DNA of 64,000 nt from Panorpa germanica (lineage: Eukaryota > Arthropoda > Insecta > Mecoptera > Panorpidae), in contig OY783205.1 of assembly GCA_963678705.1 (NCBI GenBank), positions 8,928,001 to 8,992,000 on the forward strand, in the 5' to 3' direction. The translations under genes and the position numbers were made by a program. Below the pieces are notes generated by a model. That model did not search any database. It saw nothing but the letters and a program-made list of their open reading frames with translations, and had not been told where the DNA came from. The number at the start of each line of letters is the position of its first letter. Position 1 is the stretch's first letter. Positions 1-12,770 of this stretch are shown here, in pieces.

Positions 1-870
1 CAGGAGTAGATGTAGTTGCTCGTAATTTTGTGCAAATAGTGCATAGTCGTAAGACTTGTCGAATTTTACTTCTGGCGGATATTATCCAGAATTTAGATCG
101 TAAAAGACAATGTAACGTATTGAGCCCCACATGTAAATACAGTTTATGGTAATGTAATATTAGTGAGTTCGTTAAATGGTTATGCTTTGGCAATAGATAT
201 GGGTGTTTTGCTGCAGAGGTTACCTCTGAATTTTCGAGACGTTCGCCGACAACGTATAGCCCATTGTGATCGAGACATGGAGATAGAGAGATTAATATGG
301 TGCGGAATTGACGACCGAGCTTGATATTTCTAATATCATCACTAAAATGATCCTGTTGTGCTAAGCGAATAATAAATATCTCTGCGGCAAGTAATTCTGT
401 GAACGTAGGTGGACCAAAGGCGACGTTAACATCATGACCTGGCATTATTAGTGACCTAAAACGCTTACTGTAAGCTACAATACGAAGTAATTTACAATAA
501 TTTGACTGGTTTTCCAGTAGAGTTAAGAATACATTTGACACAAGTTTGTCCGTACACAGATTTGAACTGATTTTTACTTGTTTAAGCTCAGGCAATGTTA
601 GTTCGGTATTATGTTGTCCTACAAAGCTTATGTGGTGGGACCTTCATCCATGACAACACAACGGAAGAATCAGTAAAGGCGTCTACTTGAATATTATTCA
701 ATTTTGGCATTGGAATATTATGTACATGAAGAAGCAATTTTGTTAAAAAAAACTGCACCAAGAAGTTCTAAAAATATTTGTGGCCCATCGAGTAGACGAG
801 ATCTGTTCGGCTCCTATATCTATACAATGAAAATACGTTGATTCTAGGAACAACCCAGCTCACATTTGTA
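1..870 (-). pseudogene. BEL/Pao pol copy P1: integrase N-terminal part and RNase H remnant (cut by window edge)
   Basis: This is the most upstream-coding part of a BEL/Pao pol fragment; its integrase core and DUF5641 lie outside the window. By alignment to the other copies, 1-600 covers the integrase zinc-binding (HHCC) region and the leader starting LPELKQVKIS, and about 600-860 covers an RNase H remnant. The frame is heavily interrupted: for example, an insertion-type change near 255 (AACGTATAGCCC where others read AACTAATAGCCC). No long open stretch remains. Confidence 0.8.
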
Positions 871-2076
871 GTCGAGAATTTTTGTCTCGATAAACAACTG
901 GCATTACTTGAACGCCTTCAAGATATTTTACATTGACAGCGTCATTATTTTGCAAGGAATTCTCACTAACACCTTACTTCTCATTAGAAATGGCATTGAC
1001 AACAGGTTTATTATTCGCTAATAAAACGTTGTGGTAAGCACTACTACTTTCTGAATTATTTGCCAAGATGTCACTACTTATCCAAGTTCTACTTAGGGAA
1101 GCAGTGTTGTCAAGTGGAAGAGAAGTGGACTTATAAAAATTACCACCAGTAGCTATAACTTGCCTTTTAATATTGCCATCATTTATTTGCTTTTGAAAAG
1201 GATCCATTCCAAATACATCCACGTTAAAGTCTGAAACTGCATGTTCTTGCGGAAATAATTGGTTTGAAATTAAATGACTTATCGTTGAAATTGGATCAAC
1301 TACAGGCGGAGTATTACCACTCCAATCAACTTGTCTTTTAAATACTGCATCATATTTTGGAAAACGAACAATTAAAGGAGAAGAATCATCTTCTAAATTT
1401 GATTGAGATATATTTAAAAGATGACACTTCCTTTTAGTAAGTTTATTTCTTCCTACAATTGGAACTAATGGAGGCATATCTGAAAAACTGTCGACATTCG
1501 TGTAATTGATATCAGTTTGCATTGCATATTCTCCATCTTTTCCTTGTTCTTCAAAACAAAAATTTCCATCTACAATCAACTCTGATGGAGTCTTAGTATT
1601 TGAGACTTCGTTACATTCCGAAATATTGTCGCCAGGATCATTGTTAGCAGATTCAATTTCTCTTTCTATGTTTAGTATTTTAGTAATTCCTTTACTTTCA
1701 TTTCCTAAAGATTTATCAGTATTATTTTCCATTTCAATCGTAATTGTTGACGAATTTGATTGATTCCTAATATGCGGTGAAGAAATCTCTGAACTATAGT
1801 TCAATTTACTAAAAGACTGTTCATTTTCAACTAATTTCAAACAAGTTTCGTTTTGAATTTCATCGTTTTCTTGAAGATTAGTTACATATTCTACAAGTCC
1901 TGAATCTTTGTCGTTTAATATTTCAGTATTAAGATTTCTTTTTGATTTATTACTACCAACTTTTCGAGTGGTATTCCCTTGAGCGAATATATTTTTGAAG
2001 ATTGTTGCCCGATTTTTGTAAAAGGTTCACTAATACTTTCTTTCTCATTTGAATTATGTTTAATTTGAAGTATACA
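871..2076 (-). pseudogene. ORF X copy X1, unrecognised Asn/Ser/Glu-rich protein
   Basis: The longest open stretch is 974-1840 (288 codons). The predicted product is hydrophilic and acidic, rich in Asn, Ser, Glu and Asp, with no signal peptide, membrane segment or cysteine cluster. Recurrent landmarks are MKLVENEQSF, SSEISSPHIRNQSN, LTKRKCHLLNIS, RFPKYDAVFKRQVDW and NVDVFGMDPFQKQ. It lies just downstream of the DUF5641 end in the minus-strand direction, where some retroelements keep an env, but nothing env-like is visible. I do not recognise the family; it could also be untranslated 3' sequence that happens to be open. Confidence 0.5.
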
Positions 2077-3863
2077 TTATGCAAGAATTTCTAAATTCAA
2101 TTTGATTAGCTTCGATACTGGTCGTTTATAAATGCCATGAGCGGTTTTTAATGTAACAACACGAACATGACCGTCAGGACCTGGATGAGTTTCCTGGACA
2201 CGTGCCAATGGCCATTTGAATGGTGAAATATTATTATACTTTATCCATACAAGGTTATCCAATTTTAAATTGTCAGAGACGGAGTGCCATTTGTGTCGTT
2301 GGTGTAGAGTATTGAGATATTGTCGGATCCATCTATTTGCAAAATCCTGTCTCATTTGTTTGATTAATTCCCAACGCTGTAAATGATTTGGGTTTCTATT
2401 TAACAAAATTTCCTCAGGAGGAAGACATAATGACAAACCAATAAGAAAGTGACTAGGAGTTAAGGGATGTGGATCATCTGGTGATGCAGGCAAATGTACT
2501 AAAAGGCGACTGTTCATAATTGCTTCTATTCTGGCAACAATTGTTGTGAGTTCTTTAAATGTAAATGGTCGTGTACCAATTACTCGTTGGAGATGATATT
2601 TGGCACTTTTAACTCCACTTTCCTAGAGTCCACCAAAATTTGGACTGTGAGGAGGGTTAAAATGCCATTTAACCCCTATAATGAAGACTTAATTTGCACA
2701 CATGTTCTGACTTCTTTTAAATATCGGTTTGCACCAATGAAAACTGCCGCAATCAGTATAAATATCAGAGCATAGGCCTCGTCGTGATGTAAACCGATCG
2801 AATGATGCGAGAAATGAGTCAGTAGAGATTCCAGAAGTAACTTCGAGGTGAACAGCTTTTGTGGACATACATATAAAAAGACACAAATATGCTTTTGATA
2901 TATGAGCATTTAAAATGCGAGGTTCTTTAATGGAAAAGGGTCCAGCAAAATCAATACCAACATGTAAAAATGGTCGATGGTATGTGACTCTAGCAGCTGG
3001 TAAGTCACCCATGACAGGAGTAGATGTAGTTGCTCGTAATTTTGTGCAAATAGTGCATAGTCGTAAGACTTGTCGAATTTTACTTCTGGCGGATATTATC
3101 CAGAATTTAGATCGTAAAAGATAATGTAACGTATTGAGCCCCACATGTAAATATAGTCTCTGGTAATGTAATATTAGTGATTCGTTAAATGATTATGCTT
3201 TTTCAATAGATATGGGTGTTTTGCTGCAGAGGTTAACTCTGAATTTTCGAGACGTCCGCTGACAACTAATAGCCATTGTGATCGAGACATGGAGATAAAG
3301 AGATTAATATGGTGCGGAATTGACGACCGAGCTTGATATTTCTAATATCATCACTAAAATGATCCTGTTGTGCTAAGCGAATAATAAATATCTCTGCGGC
3401 AAGTAATTCTGTGAACGTTGGTGGACCAAAGGCGACGTTAACATCATTTCCTGGCATTATTAGTGACCTAAAACGCTTACTGTAAGCTACAATACGAAGT
3501 AATTTACAATAATTTGACTGGTTTTCCAGTAGAGTTAAGAATACATTTGACACAAGTTTGTCCGTACACAGATTTGAACTGATTTTTACTTGTTTAAGCT
3601 CAGGCAATGTTAGTTCGGTATTATGTTGTCCAACAAATTTTATGTGGTGGGACCTTTAGCGATGACAACACAACGGAAGAATCAGTAAAGGCGTATACTT
3701 GAATATTATTCAATTTTGGCATTAGAATGTTATGTACTCTCGGAGCAATTTTGTTAAAAAAACTGCACCAAGAAGTTCTAAAAATATTTGTGGCCCATCG
3801 AGTAGACGAGATCTGTTCGGCTCCTATATTTATACAATGAAAATACGTTGATTCTAGGAACAA
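2077..3863 (-). pseudogene. BEL/Pao pol copy P2 (RNase H remnant, integrase, DUF5641)
   Basis: Open pieces in coding order are 3863-3621 (RNase H region read out of frame), 3607-3266 (integrase leader), 3144-2689 (integrase core with VGIDFAGPF and IYTDCGSFHW, the two catalytic Asp) and 2517-2077 (DUF5641, 146 codons, with NSRLLVHLPASPDDPHPL and FLIGLSLCLPPEE). A TAA follows MCAN near 2690, and a TAG sits directly before the ESGVKSAKYHL segment that carries the catalytic Glu (about 2625), so the integrase cannot be made whole. The family match is firm; function is lost. Confidence 0.88.
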
Positions 3864-5096
3864 CCCAGCTCACATTTGTAGTCGAGAATTTTTGTCTCGA
3901 TAAACAACTGGCATTACTTGAACGCCTTCAAGATATTTTACATTGACAGCGTCATTATTTTGCAAGGAATTCTCACTAACACCTTTCTTCTCATTAGAAA
4001 TGGCATTGACAACAGGTTTATTATTCGCTAATAAAACGTTGTGGTAAGCACTACTACTTTCTGAATTATTTGCCAAAATGTCACTACTTATCCAAGTTCA
4101 ACTTAGGGAAGCAGTATTGTCAAGTGGAAGAGAAGTGGACTTATAAAAATTACCTCCAGTAGCTATAACTTGCCTTTTAATATTGCCATCATTTATTTGT
4201 TTTTGAAAAGGATCCATTCCAAATACATCCACGTTAAAGTCTGAAACTGCATGTTCTTGCAGAAATAATTGGTTTGAAATTGAATGACTTATCGTTGAAA
4301 TTGGATCAACTACAGGCGGAGTATTACCACTCCAATCAACTTGTCTTTTAAATACTGCATCATATTTTGGAAAACGAACAATTAAAGGAGAGAAATCATC
4401 TTCTAAATTTGATTGAGATATATTTAAAAGATGACACTTCCTTTTAGTAAGTTTATTTCTTCCTACAATTGGAACTAATAGAGGCATATCTGAAAAACTG
4501 TCGACATTCGTGTAATTGATATCAGTTTGCATTGCATATTCTCCATCTTTTCCTTGTTCTTCAAAACAAAAATTTTTATCTACAATCAACTCTGATGGAG
4601 TCTTAGTATTTGAGACTTCGTTACATTCCAAAATATTGTCGCCAGGATCAATGTTAGCAGATTCAATTTCTCTTTCTATGTTTAGTACTTTAGTAATTTC
4701 TTTACTTTCATTTCCTAAAGATTTATCAGTATTATTTTCCATTTCAATCGTAATTGTTGACGAATTTGATTGATTCCTAATATGCGGTGAAGAAATCTCT
4801 GAACTATAGTTCAATTTAACAAAAGACTGTTCATTTTCAACTAATTTCAAACAAGTTTCATTTTGAATTTCATCGTTTTCTTGAAGATTAGTTACATATT
4901 CTACAAGTCCTAAATCTTTGTCGTTTAATATTTCAGTATTAAAATTTCTTTTTGATTTATTACTACCAACTTTTCGAGTGGTATTCCCTTGAGCTTTCGA
5001 ATATATTTTTGAAGATTGTTGCCCGATTTTTAGATAAGGTTTACTAATACTTTCTTTCTCATTTGAATTATGTTTAATTTGAAGTATACATTATGC
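3864..5096 (-). pseudogene. ORF X copy X2
   Basis: Open pieces are 4098-4850 (250 codons) and 3870-4076 (68 codons). They are separated by a TGA where most copies read through after TASLSRT (here 'caagttcaacttagg'). It carries DMPLLVPIV and EDDFSPL variants shared only with copy X4, 5894 bp away, marking a recent two-unit duplication. Function is not recognised. Confidence 0.5.
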
Positions 5097-6873
5097 AAGA
5101 ATTTCAAAATTTAATTAGATTAGCTTCGATACTGGTCGTTTATAAATGCCATGAGCGGTTTTTAATGTAACAACACGAACATGACCGTCAGGACCTGGAT
5201 GAGTTTCGTGGACACGTGCCAATGGCCATTCGAATGGTGAAATATTAGTATCCTTTATCCATACAAGGTCATCCAATTTTAAATTGTCAGAGACGGATTG
5301 CCATTTGTGTCGTTGGTGTAGAGTATTGAGATATTCTCGGATCCATCTATTTGCAAAATCCTGTCTAATTTGTTTGATTAATTCCCAACGCTGTAAATGA
5401 TTTGGGTTTCTATTTAACAGAATTTCCTCAGGAGGAAGACATAATGACGAACCAATAAGAAAGTGACTAGGAAATAAGGGATGTGGATCATCTGGTGATG
5501 CAGGCAAATGTACTAAAAGGCGACTGTTCATAATTGCTTCTATTCTGGCAAAAATTGTTGTGAGTTTTTCAAATGTAAGTGGTCGTGTACCAATTACTCG
5601 TTCGAGATGATATTTGGCACTTTTAACTCCACTTTCCTAGAGGTCACCAAAATTTGGACTGTGAGGAGGGTTAAAATGCCATTTAACCCCTATAATAAAG
5701 ACTGAATTTGCACACATGTTCTGACTTCTTTTAAATATCGGTTTGCACCAATGAAAACTGCCGCAATCAGTATAAATATCAGAGCATAGGCCTCGTCGTG
5801 ATGTAAACCGATCGAATGATGCGATGTCAGTAGAGATTCCAGAAGTAACTTCGAGTTGAACAGCTTTTGTGGACATACATATAAAAAGACACAAATATGC
5901 TTTTGATATATGAGCATTTAGAATGCGAGGTTCTTTAATGGAAAAGGGTCCAGCAAAATCAATACCAACATGTAAAAATGGTCGATGGTATGTGACTCTA
6001 GCAGCTGGTAAGTCACCCATGACAGGAGTAGATGTAGTTGCTCGTAATTTTGTGCAAATAGTGCATAGTCGTAAGACTTGTCGAATTTTACTTCTGGCGG
6101 ATATTATCCAGAATTTAGATCGTAAAAGATAATGTAACGTATTGAGCCCCACATGTAAATATAGTTTCTCGTAATGTAATATTAGTAAGTTCGTTAAATG
6201 ATTATGCTTTTTCAATAGATATGGGTGTCTTGCTGCAGAGGTTAACTCTGAATTTTCGAGACGTCCGCTGACAACTAATAGCCATTGTGATCGAGACATG
6301 GAGATAAAGAGATTAATATGGTGCGGAATTGACGACCGAGCTTGATATTTCTAATATCATCACTAAAATGATCCTGTTGTGCTAAGCGAATAATAAATAT
6401 CTCTGCGGCAAGTAATTCTGTGAACGTAGGTGGACCAAAGGCGACGTTAACATCATGACCTGGCATTATTAGTGACCTAAAACGCTTACTGTAAGCTACA
6501 ATATGAAGTAATTTACAATAATTTGACTGGTTTTCCAGTAGAGTTAAGAATACATTTGACACAAGTTTGTCCATACACAGATTTGAACTGATTTTTACTT
6601 GTTTACGCTCAGGCAATGTTAATTCGGTATTATGTTGTCCAACAAAGTTTATGTGGTGGGACCTTCAGCCATGACAACACAACAAAAAAATCAGTAAAGG
6701 CGTATACTTGAATATTATTCAATTTTGGCATGAGAATGTTATGTACATGAAGAAGCAATTTTGTTAAAAAAAACTGCACTAAGAAGTTCTAAAAATATTT
6801 GTGGCCCATCGAGTAGACGAGATCTGTTCGGCTCCTATATCTATACAATGAAAATACGTTGATTCTAGGAACA
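5097..6873 (-). pseudogene. BEL/Pao pol copy P3
   Basis: Pieces in coding order: RNase H remnant about 6850-6620, integrase leader 6616-6275, integrase zinc finger plus core 6299-5637 (220 codons, continuous into NSVFIIGVKWHF because the common TAA after MCAN is absent here), DUF5641 5531-5115. A 6-bp in-frame deletion at about 5822 changes STDSFLASF to STDIASF and is shared with P4. A TAG ends the core just before the catalytic-Glu segment. DUF5641 ends early at SKLI through a TAG. Confidence 0.87.
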
Positions 6874-7976
6874 ACCCAGCTCACATTTGTAGTCGAGAAT
6901 TTTTGTCTCGATAAACAACTGGCATTACTTGAACGCCTTCAAGATATTTTACATTGACAGCGTCATTATTTTGCAAGGAATTCTCACTAACACCTTGCTT
7001 CTCATTAGAAATGGCATTGACAACAGGTTTATTATTCGCTAAAAAAACGTTGTGGTAAGCACTACTACTTTTTGAATTATTTGCAAAGATGTCACTACCT
7101 CTCTAAGTTCTACTTAGGGAAGCAGTGTGGTCAAGTGGAAGAGAAGTGGACTTATAAAAATTACCACCAGTAGATATAACTTGCCTTTTAATATTGCCAT
7201 CATTTATTTGCTTTTGAAAAGGATCCATTCCAAATACATCCACGTTAAAGTCTGAAACTGCATGTTCTTGCGGAAATAATTGGTTTGAAATTGAATGACT
7301 TATCGTTGAAATTGGATCAACTACAGGCGGAGTATTACCACTCCAATCAACTTGTCTTTTAAATACTGCATCATATTTTGGAAAACGAACAATTAAAGGA
7401 GAAGAATCATCTTCTAAATTTGATTGAGATATATTTAAAAGATGACACTTCCTTTTTGTAAGTCTGTTTCTTCCTACAATTGGAACTAATGGAGGCATAT
7501 CTGAAAAACTGTCGACATTCATGTAATTGATATCAGTTTGCATTGCATATTCTCCATCTTTTCCTTGTTCTTCAAAACAAAATTTTTTATCTACAATCAA
7601 CTCTGATGGAGTCTTAGTATTTGAGACTTCGTTACATTCCAAAATATTGTCGCCAGGATCAATGTTAGCAGATTCAATTTCTCTTTCTATGTTTAGTACT
7701 TTAGTAATTTCTTTACTTTCATTTCCTAAAGATTTATCAGTATTATTTTCCATTTCAATCGTAATTGTTGACGAATTTGATTGATTCCTAATATGCGGTG
7801 AAGAAATCTCAGAACTATAGTTCAATTTACCAAAAGACTGTTCATTTTCAACTAATTTCAAACAAGTTTCGTTTTGAATTTCATCGTTTTCTTGAAGATT
7901 AGTTACATATTCTACAAGTCCTAAATCCTTGTCGTTTAATATTTCAGTATTAATTATGTTTAATTTGAAGTATACA
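6874..7976 (-). pseudogene. ORF X copy X3, with a 122-bp deletion fusing its two upstream frames
   Basis: A deletion at about 7954 joins 'cagtatta' directly to 'attatgtttaatttg', removing the segment that other copies keep (KSKRNF coding region). This accounts for the 2886-bp unit length and brings an upstream ATG (7993) into frame with the main reading frame, giving 7103-7993, 296 codons starting MKFLHNVYFKLN. The downstream end is cut by a stop at 7103 where 'ctctctaag' replaces the usual 'cttatccaag'. Function is not recognised. Confidence 0.5.
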
Positions 7977-9757
7977 TTATGCAAGAATTTCAAAATTTAA
8001 TTTGATTAGCTTCGATACTGGTCGTTTATAAATGCCATGAGCGGTTTTTAATGTAACAACACGAACATGACCGTCAGGACCTGGATGAGTTTCCTGGACA
8101 CGTGCCAATGGCCATTCGAATGGTGAAATATTATTATCCTTTATCCATACAAGGTCATCCAATTTTAAATTGTCAGAGACGGAGTGCCATTTGTGTCGTT
8201 GGTGTAGAGTATTGAGATATTGTCGGATTCATCTATTTGCAAAATCCTGCCTAATTTGTTTGATTAATTCCCAACGCTGTAAATGATTTGGGTTTCTATT
8301 TAACAGAATATTCTCAGGAGGAAGACATAATGACGAACCAATAAGAAAGTGACTAGGAAATAAGGGATGTGGATCATCTGGTGATGCAGGCAAATGTACT
8401 AAAACGCGACTGTTCATAATTGCTTCTATTCTTCCAAAAATTGTTGTGAGTTCTTCAAATGTAAATGGTCGTGTACCAATTACTCGTTGGAGATGATATT
8501 TGGCACTTTTAACTCCACTTTCCTAGAGTCCACCATAAATTGGACTGTGAGGAGGGTTAAAATGCCATTTAACCCCTCTAATGAAGACTTAATTTGCACA
8601 CATGTTCTGACTTCTATTAAATATCGGTTTGCACCAATAAAAACTGCCGCAATCAGTATAAATATCAGAGCATAGGCCTCGTCGTGATGTAAACCGATCG
8701 AATGATGCGATGTCAGTAGAGATTCCAGAAGTAACTTCGAGTTGAACAGCTTTTGTGGACATACATATAAAAAGACACAAATATGCTTTTGATATATGAG
8801 CATTTAGAATGCGAGGTTCTTTAATGGAAAAGGGTCCAGCAAAATCAATACCAACATGTAAAAATGGTCGATGGTATGTGACTCTAGCAGCTGGTAAGTC
8901 ACCCATGACAGGAGTAGATGTAGTTGCTCGTAATTTTGTGCAAATAGTGCATAGTCGTAAGACTTGTCGAATTTTACTTCTGGCGGATATTATCCAGAAT
9001 TTAGATCGTAAAAGATAATGTAACGTATTGAGCCCCACATGTAAATATAGTCTCTGGTAATGTAATATTAGTGATTCGTTAAATGATTATGCTTTTTCAA
9101 TAGATATGGGTGTTTTGCTGCAGAGGTTAACTCTGAATTTTCGAGACGTCCGCTGACAACTAATAGCCATTGTGATCGAGACATGGAGATAAAGAGATTA
9201 ATATGGTGCGGAATTGACGACCGAGCTTGATATTTCTAATATCATCACTAAAATGATCCTGTTGTGCTAAGCGAATAATAAATATCTCTGCGGCAAGTAA
9301 TTCTGTGAACGTTGGTGGACCAAAGGCGACGTTAACATCATTTCCTGGCATTATTAGTGACCTAAAACGCTTACTGTAAGCTACAATACGAAGTAATTTA
9401 CAATAATTTGACTGGTTTTCCAGTAGAGTTAAGAATACATTTGACACAAGTTTGTCCGTACACAGATTTGAACTGATTTTTACTTGTTTAAGCTCAGGCA
9501 ATGTTAGTTCGGTATTATGTTGTCCAACAAATTTTATGTGGTGGGACCTTTAGCGATGACAACACAACGGAAGAATCAGTAAAGGCGTATACTTGAATAT
9601 TATTCAATTTTGGTATTAGAATGTTATGTACTCTCGGAGCAATTTTGTTAAAAAAACTGCACCAAGAAGTTCTAAAAATATTTGTGGCCCATCGAGTAGA
9701 CGAGATCTGTTCGGCTCCTATATCTATACAATGAAAATACGTTGATTCTAGGAACAA
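7977..9757 (-). pseudogene. BEL/Pao pol copy P4
   Basis: Coding order: RNase H remnant 9757-9515 (out of frame), integrase leader 9501-9160, core 9038-8589, DUF5641 8417-8229 and 8162-7977. DUF5641 is split by a TGA near 8228 (cggattcatc against the usual cggatccatc). The core has the 6-bp deletion seen in P3. The rest from about 8805 upward is nearly identical to P2, at an offset of exactly 5894 bp. Confidence 0.87.
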
Positions 9758-10990
9758 CCCAGCTCACATTTGTAGTCGAGAATTTTTGTCTCGATAAACA
9801 ACTGGCATTACTTGAACGCCTTCAAGATATTTTACATTGACAGCGTCATTATTTTGCAAGGAATTCTCACTAACACCTTGCTTCTCATTAGAAATGGCAT
9901 TGACAACAGGTTTATTATTCGCTAATAAAACGTTGTGGTAAGCACTACTACTTTCTGAATTATTTGCCAAGATGTCACTACTTATCCAAGTTCAACTTAG
10001 GGAAGCAGTATTGTCAAGTGGAAGAGAAGTGGACTTATAAAAATTACCTCCAGTAGCTATAACTTGCCTTTTAATATTGCCATCATTTATTTGTTTTTGA
10101 AAAGGATCCATTCCAAATAAATCCACGTTAAAGTCTGAAACTGCATGTTCTTGCAGAATTAATTGGTTTGAAATTGAATGACTTATCGTTGAAATTGGAT
10201 CAACTACAGGCGGAGTATTACCACTCCAATCAACTTGTCTTTTAAATACTGCATCATATTTTGGAAAACGAACAATTAAAGGAGAGAAATCATCTTCTAA
10301 ATTTGATTGAGATATATTTAAAAGATGACACTTCCTTTTAGTAAGTTTATTTCTTCCTACAATTGGAACTAATAGAGGCATATCTGAAAAACTGTCGACA
10401 TTCGTGTAATTGATATCAGTTTGCATTGCATATTCTCCATCTTTTCCTTGTTCTTCAAAACAAAAATTTTTATCTACAATCAACTCTGATGGAGTCTTAG
10501 TATTTGAGACTTCGTTACATTCCAAAATATTGTCGCCAGGATCAATGTTAGCAGATTCAATTTCTCTTTCTATGTTTAGTACTTTAGTAATTTCTTTACT
10601 TTCATTTCCTAAAGATTTATCAGTATTATTTTCCATTTCAATCGTAATTGTTGACGAATTTGATTGATTCCTAATATGCGGTGAAGAAATCTCTGAACTA
10701 TAGTTCAATTTAACAAAAGACTGTTCATTTTCAACTAATTTCAAACAAGTTTCGTTTTGAATTTCATCGTTTTCTTGAAGATTAGTTACATATTCTACAA
10801 GTCCTAAATCTTTGTCGTTTAATATTTCAGTATTAATATTTCTTTTTGATTTATTACTACCAACTTTTCGAGTGGTATTCCCTTGAGCTTTCGAATATAT
10901 TTTTGAAGATTGTTGCCCGATTTTTAGATAAGGTTTACTAATACTTTCTTTCTCATTTGAATTATGTTTAATTTGAAGTATACATTATGC
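9758..10990 (-). pseudogene. ORF X copy X4
   Basis: Open pieces are 9764-9970 and 9992-10744 (250 codons), the same lengths and break as X2 at an offset of 5894 bp. By eye only about a dozen substitutions separate X2 and X4 with their flanks, for example FGMDPF preceded by NVDL here and NVDV in X2. Function is not recognised. Confidence 0.5.
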
Positions 10991-12770
10991 AAGAATTTCA
11001 AAATTTAATTAGATTAGCTTCGATACTGGTCGTTTATAAATGCCATGAGCGGTTTTTAATGTAACAACACGAACATGACCGTCAGGACCTGGATGAGTTT
11101 CGTGGACACGTGCCAATGGCCATTCGAATGGTGAAATATTAGTATCCTTTATCCATACAAGGTCATCCAATTTTAAATTGTCAGAGACGGATTGCCATTT
11201 GTGTCGTTGGTGTAGAGTATTGAGATATTCTCGGATCCATCTATTTGCAAAATCCTGTCTAATTTGTTTGATTAATTCCCAACGCTGTAAATGATTTGGG
11301 TTTCTATTTAACAGAATTTCCTCAGGAGGAAGACATAATGACGAACCAATAAGAAAGTGACTAGGAAATAAGGGATGTGGATCATCTGGTGATGCAGGCA
11401 AATGAACTAAAAGGCGACTGTTCATAATTGCTTCTATTCTGGCAAAAATTGTTGTGAGTTTTTCAAATGTAAGTGGTCGTGTACCAATTACTCGTTCGAG
11501 ATGATATTTGGCACTTTTAACTCCACTTTCCAAGAGTCCACCAAAATTTGGACTGTGAAGAGGGTTAAAATGCCATTTAACCCCTCTAATGAAGACTTAA
11601 TTTGCACACATGTTTTGACTTCTTTTAAATATCGGTTTGTACCAATGAAAACTGCCGTAATCAGTATAAATATCAAAGCATAGGCCTCGTGGTGATGTAA
11701 ACCGATCGAATGATGCGAGAAATGAGTCAGTAGAGATTCCAGAAGTAACTTCGAGGTGAACAACTTTTGTGGACATACCTATAAAAGACACAAATATGCT
11801 TTTGATATATGAGCATTTCGGATGCGAGGTTCTTTAATGGAAAAGGGTCCAGCAAAATCAATACCAACATGTAAAAATGGTCGATGGTATGTGACTCTAG
11901 CAGCTGGTAAGTCACCTATGACAGGAGTAGATGTAGTTGCTCGTAATTTTGTGCAAATAGTGCATAGTCGTAAGACTTGTCGAATTTTACTTCTGGCGGA
12001 TATTATCCAGAATTTAGATCGTAAAAGATAATGTAACGTATTGAGCCCCACATGTAAATATAGTTTCTGGTAATGTAATATTAGTAAGTTCGTTAAATGA
12101 TTATGCTTTTTCAATAGATATGGGTGTTTTGCTGCAGAGGTTAACTCTGAATTTTCGAGACGTCCGCCGACAACTAATAGCCCATTGTGATCGAGACATG
12201 GAGATAGAGAGATTAATATGGTGCGGAATTGACGACCGAGCTTGATATTTCTAATATCATCACTAAAATGATCCTGTTGTGCTAAGCGAATAATAAATAT
12301 CTCTGCGGCAAGTAATTCTGTGAACGTTGGTGGACCAAAGGCGACGTTAACATCATGACATGGCATTATTAGTGACCTAAAACGCTTACTGTAAGCTACA
12401 ATACGAAGTAATTTACAATAATTTGACTGGTTTTCCAGTAGAGTTAAGAATACATTTGACACAAGTTTGTCCATACACAGATTTGAACTGATTTTTACTT
12501 GTTTAAGCTCAGGCAATGTTAGTTCGGTATTATGTTGTCCAACAAAGTTTATGTGGTGGGACCTTTAGCCATGACAACACAACGGAAGAATCAGTAAAGG
12601 CGTATACTTAAATATTATTCAATTTTGGCATTAGAATGTTATGTACATGAAGAAGCAGTTTTGTTAAAAAAACTGCACCCATAAGTTCTAAAAATATTTG
12701 TGGCCCATCGAGTAGACGAGATCAGTTCGGCTCCTATATCTATACAATGAAAATACGTTGATTCTAGGAA
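10991..12770 (-). pseudogene. BEL/Pao pol copy P5, with the longest fused integrase C-terminus and DUF5641
   Basis: Coding order: RNase H remnant about 12770-12530, integrase leader, HHCC finger and start of core in one frame 12516-11779 (245 codons), rest of core 11791-11597 after a frameshift in the CLFICMSTK stretch, then 11533-11009 (174 codons) spanning the ESGVKSAKYHL catalytic-Glu segment and DUF5641. The codon before the Glu is TTG here, not the TAG of most copies. DUF5641 ends at SKLI. Confidence 0.88.

Noticed and set aside
1506..1763. Plus-strand 85-codon frame starting MISVCIAYSPSF, repeated in several units
   Set aside because: Antisense shadow of ORF X; its hydrophobic look comes from reading an acidic Asn/Ser-rich frame backwards.
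2915..3124. Plus-strand 69-codon frame starting MRGSLMEKGPAKSIP, repeated in most units
   Set aside because: It is the antisense of the integrase core (GDLPAARV to AGPF region); it recurs only because the unit recurs.
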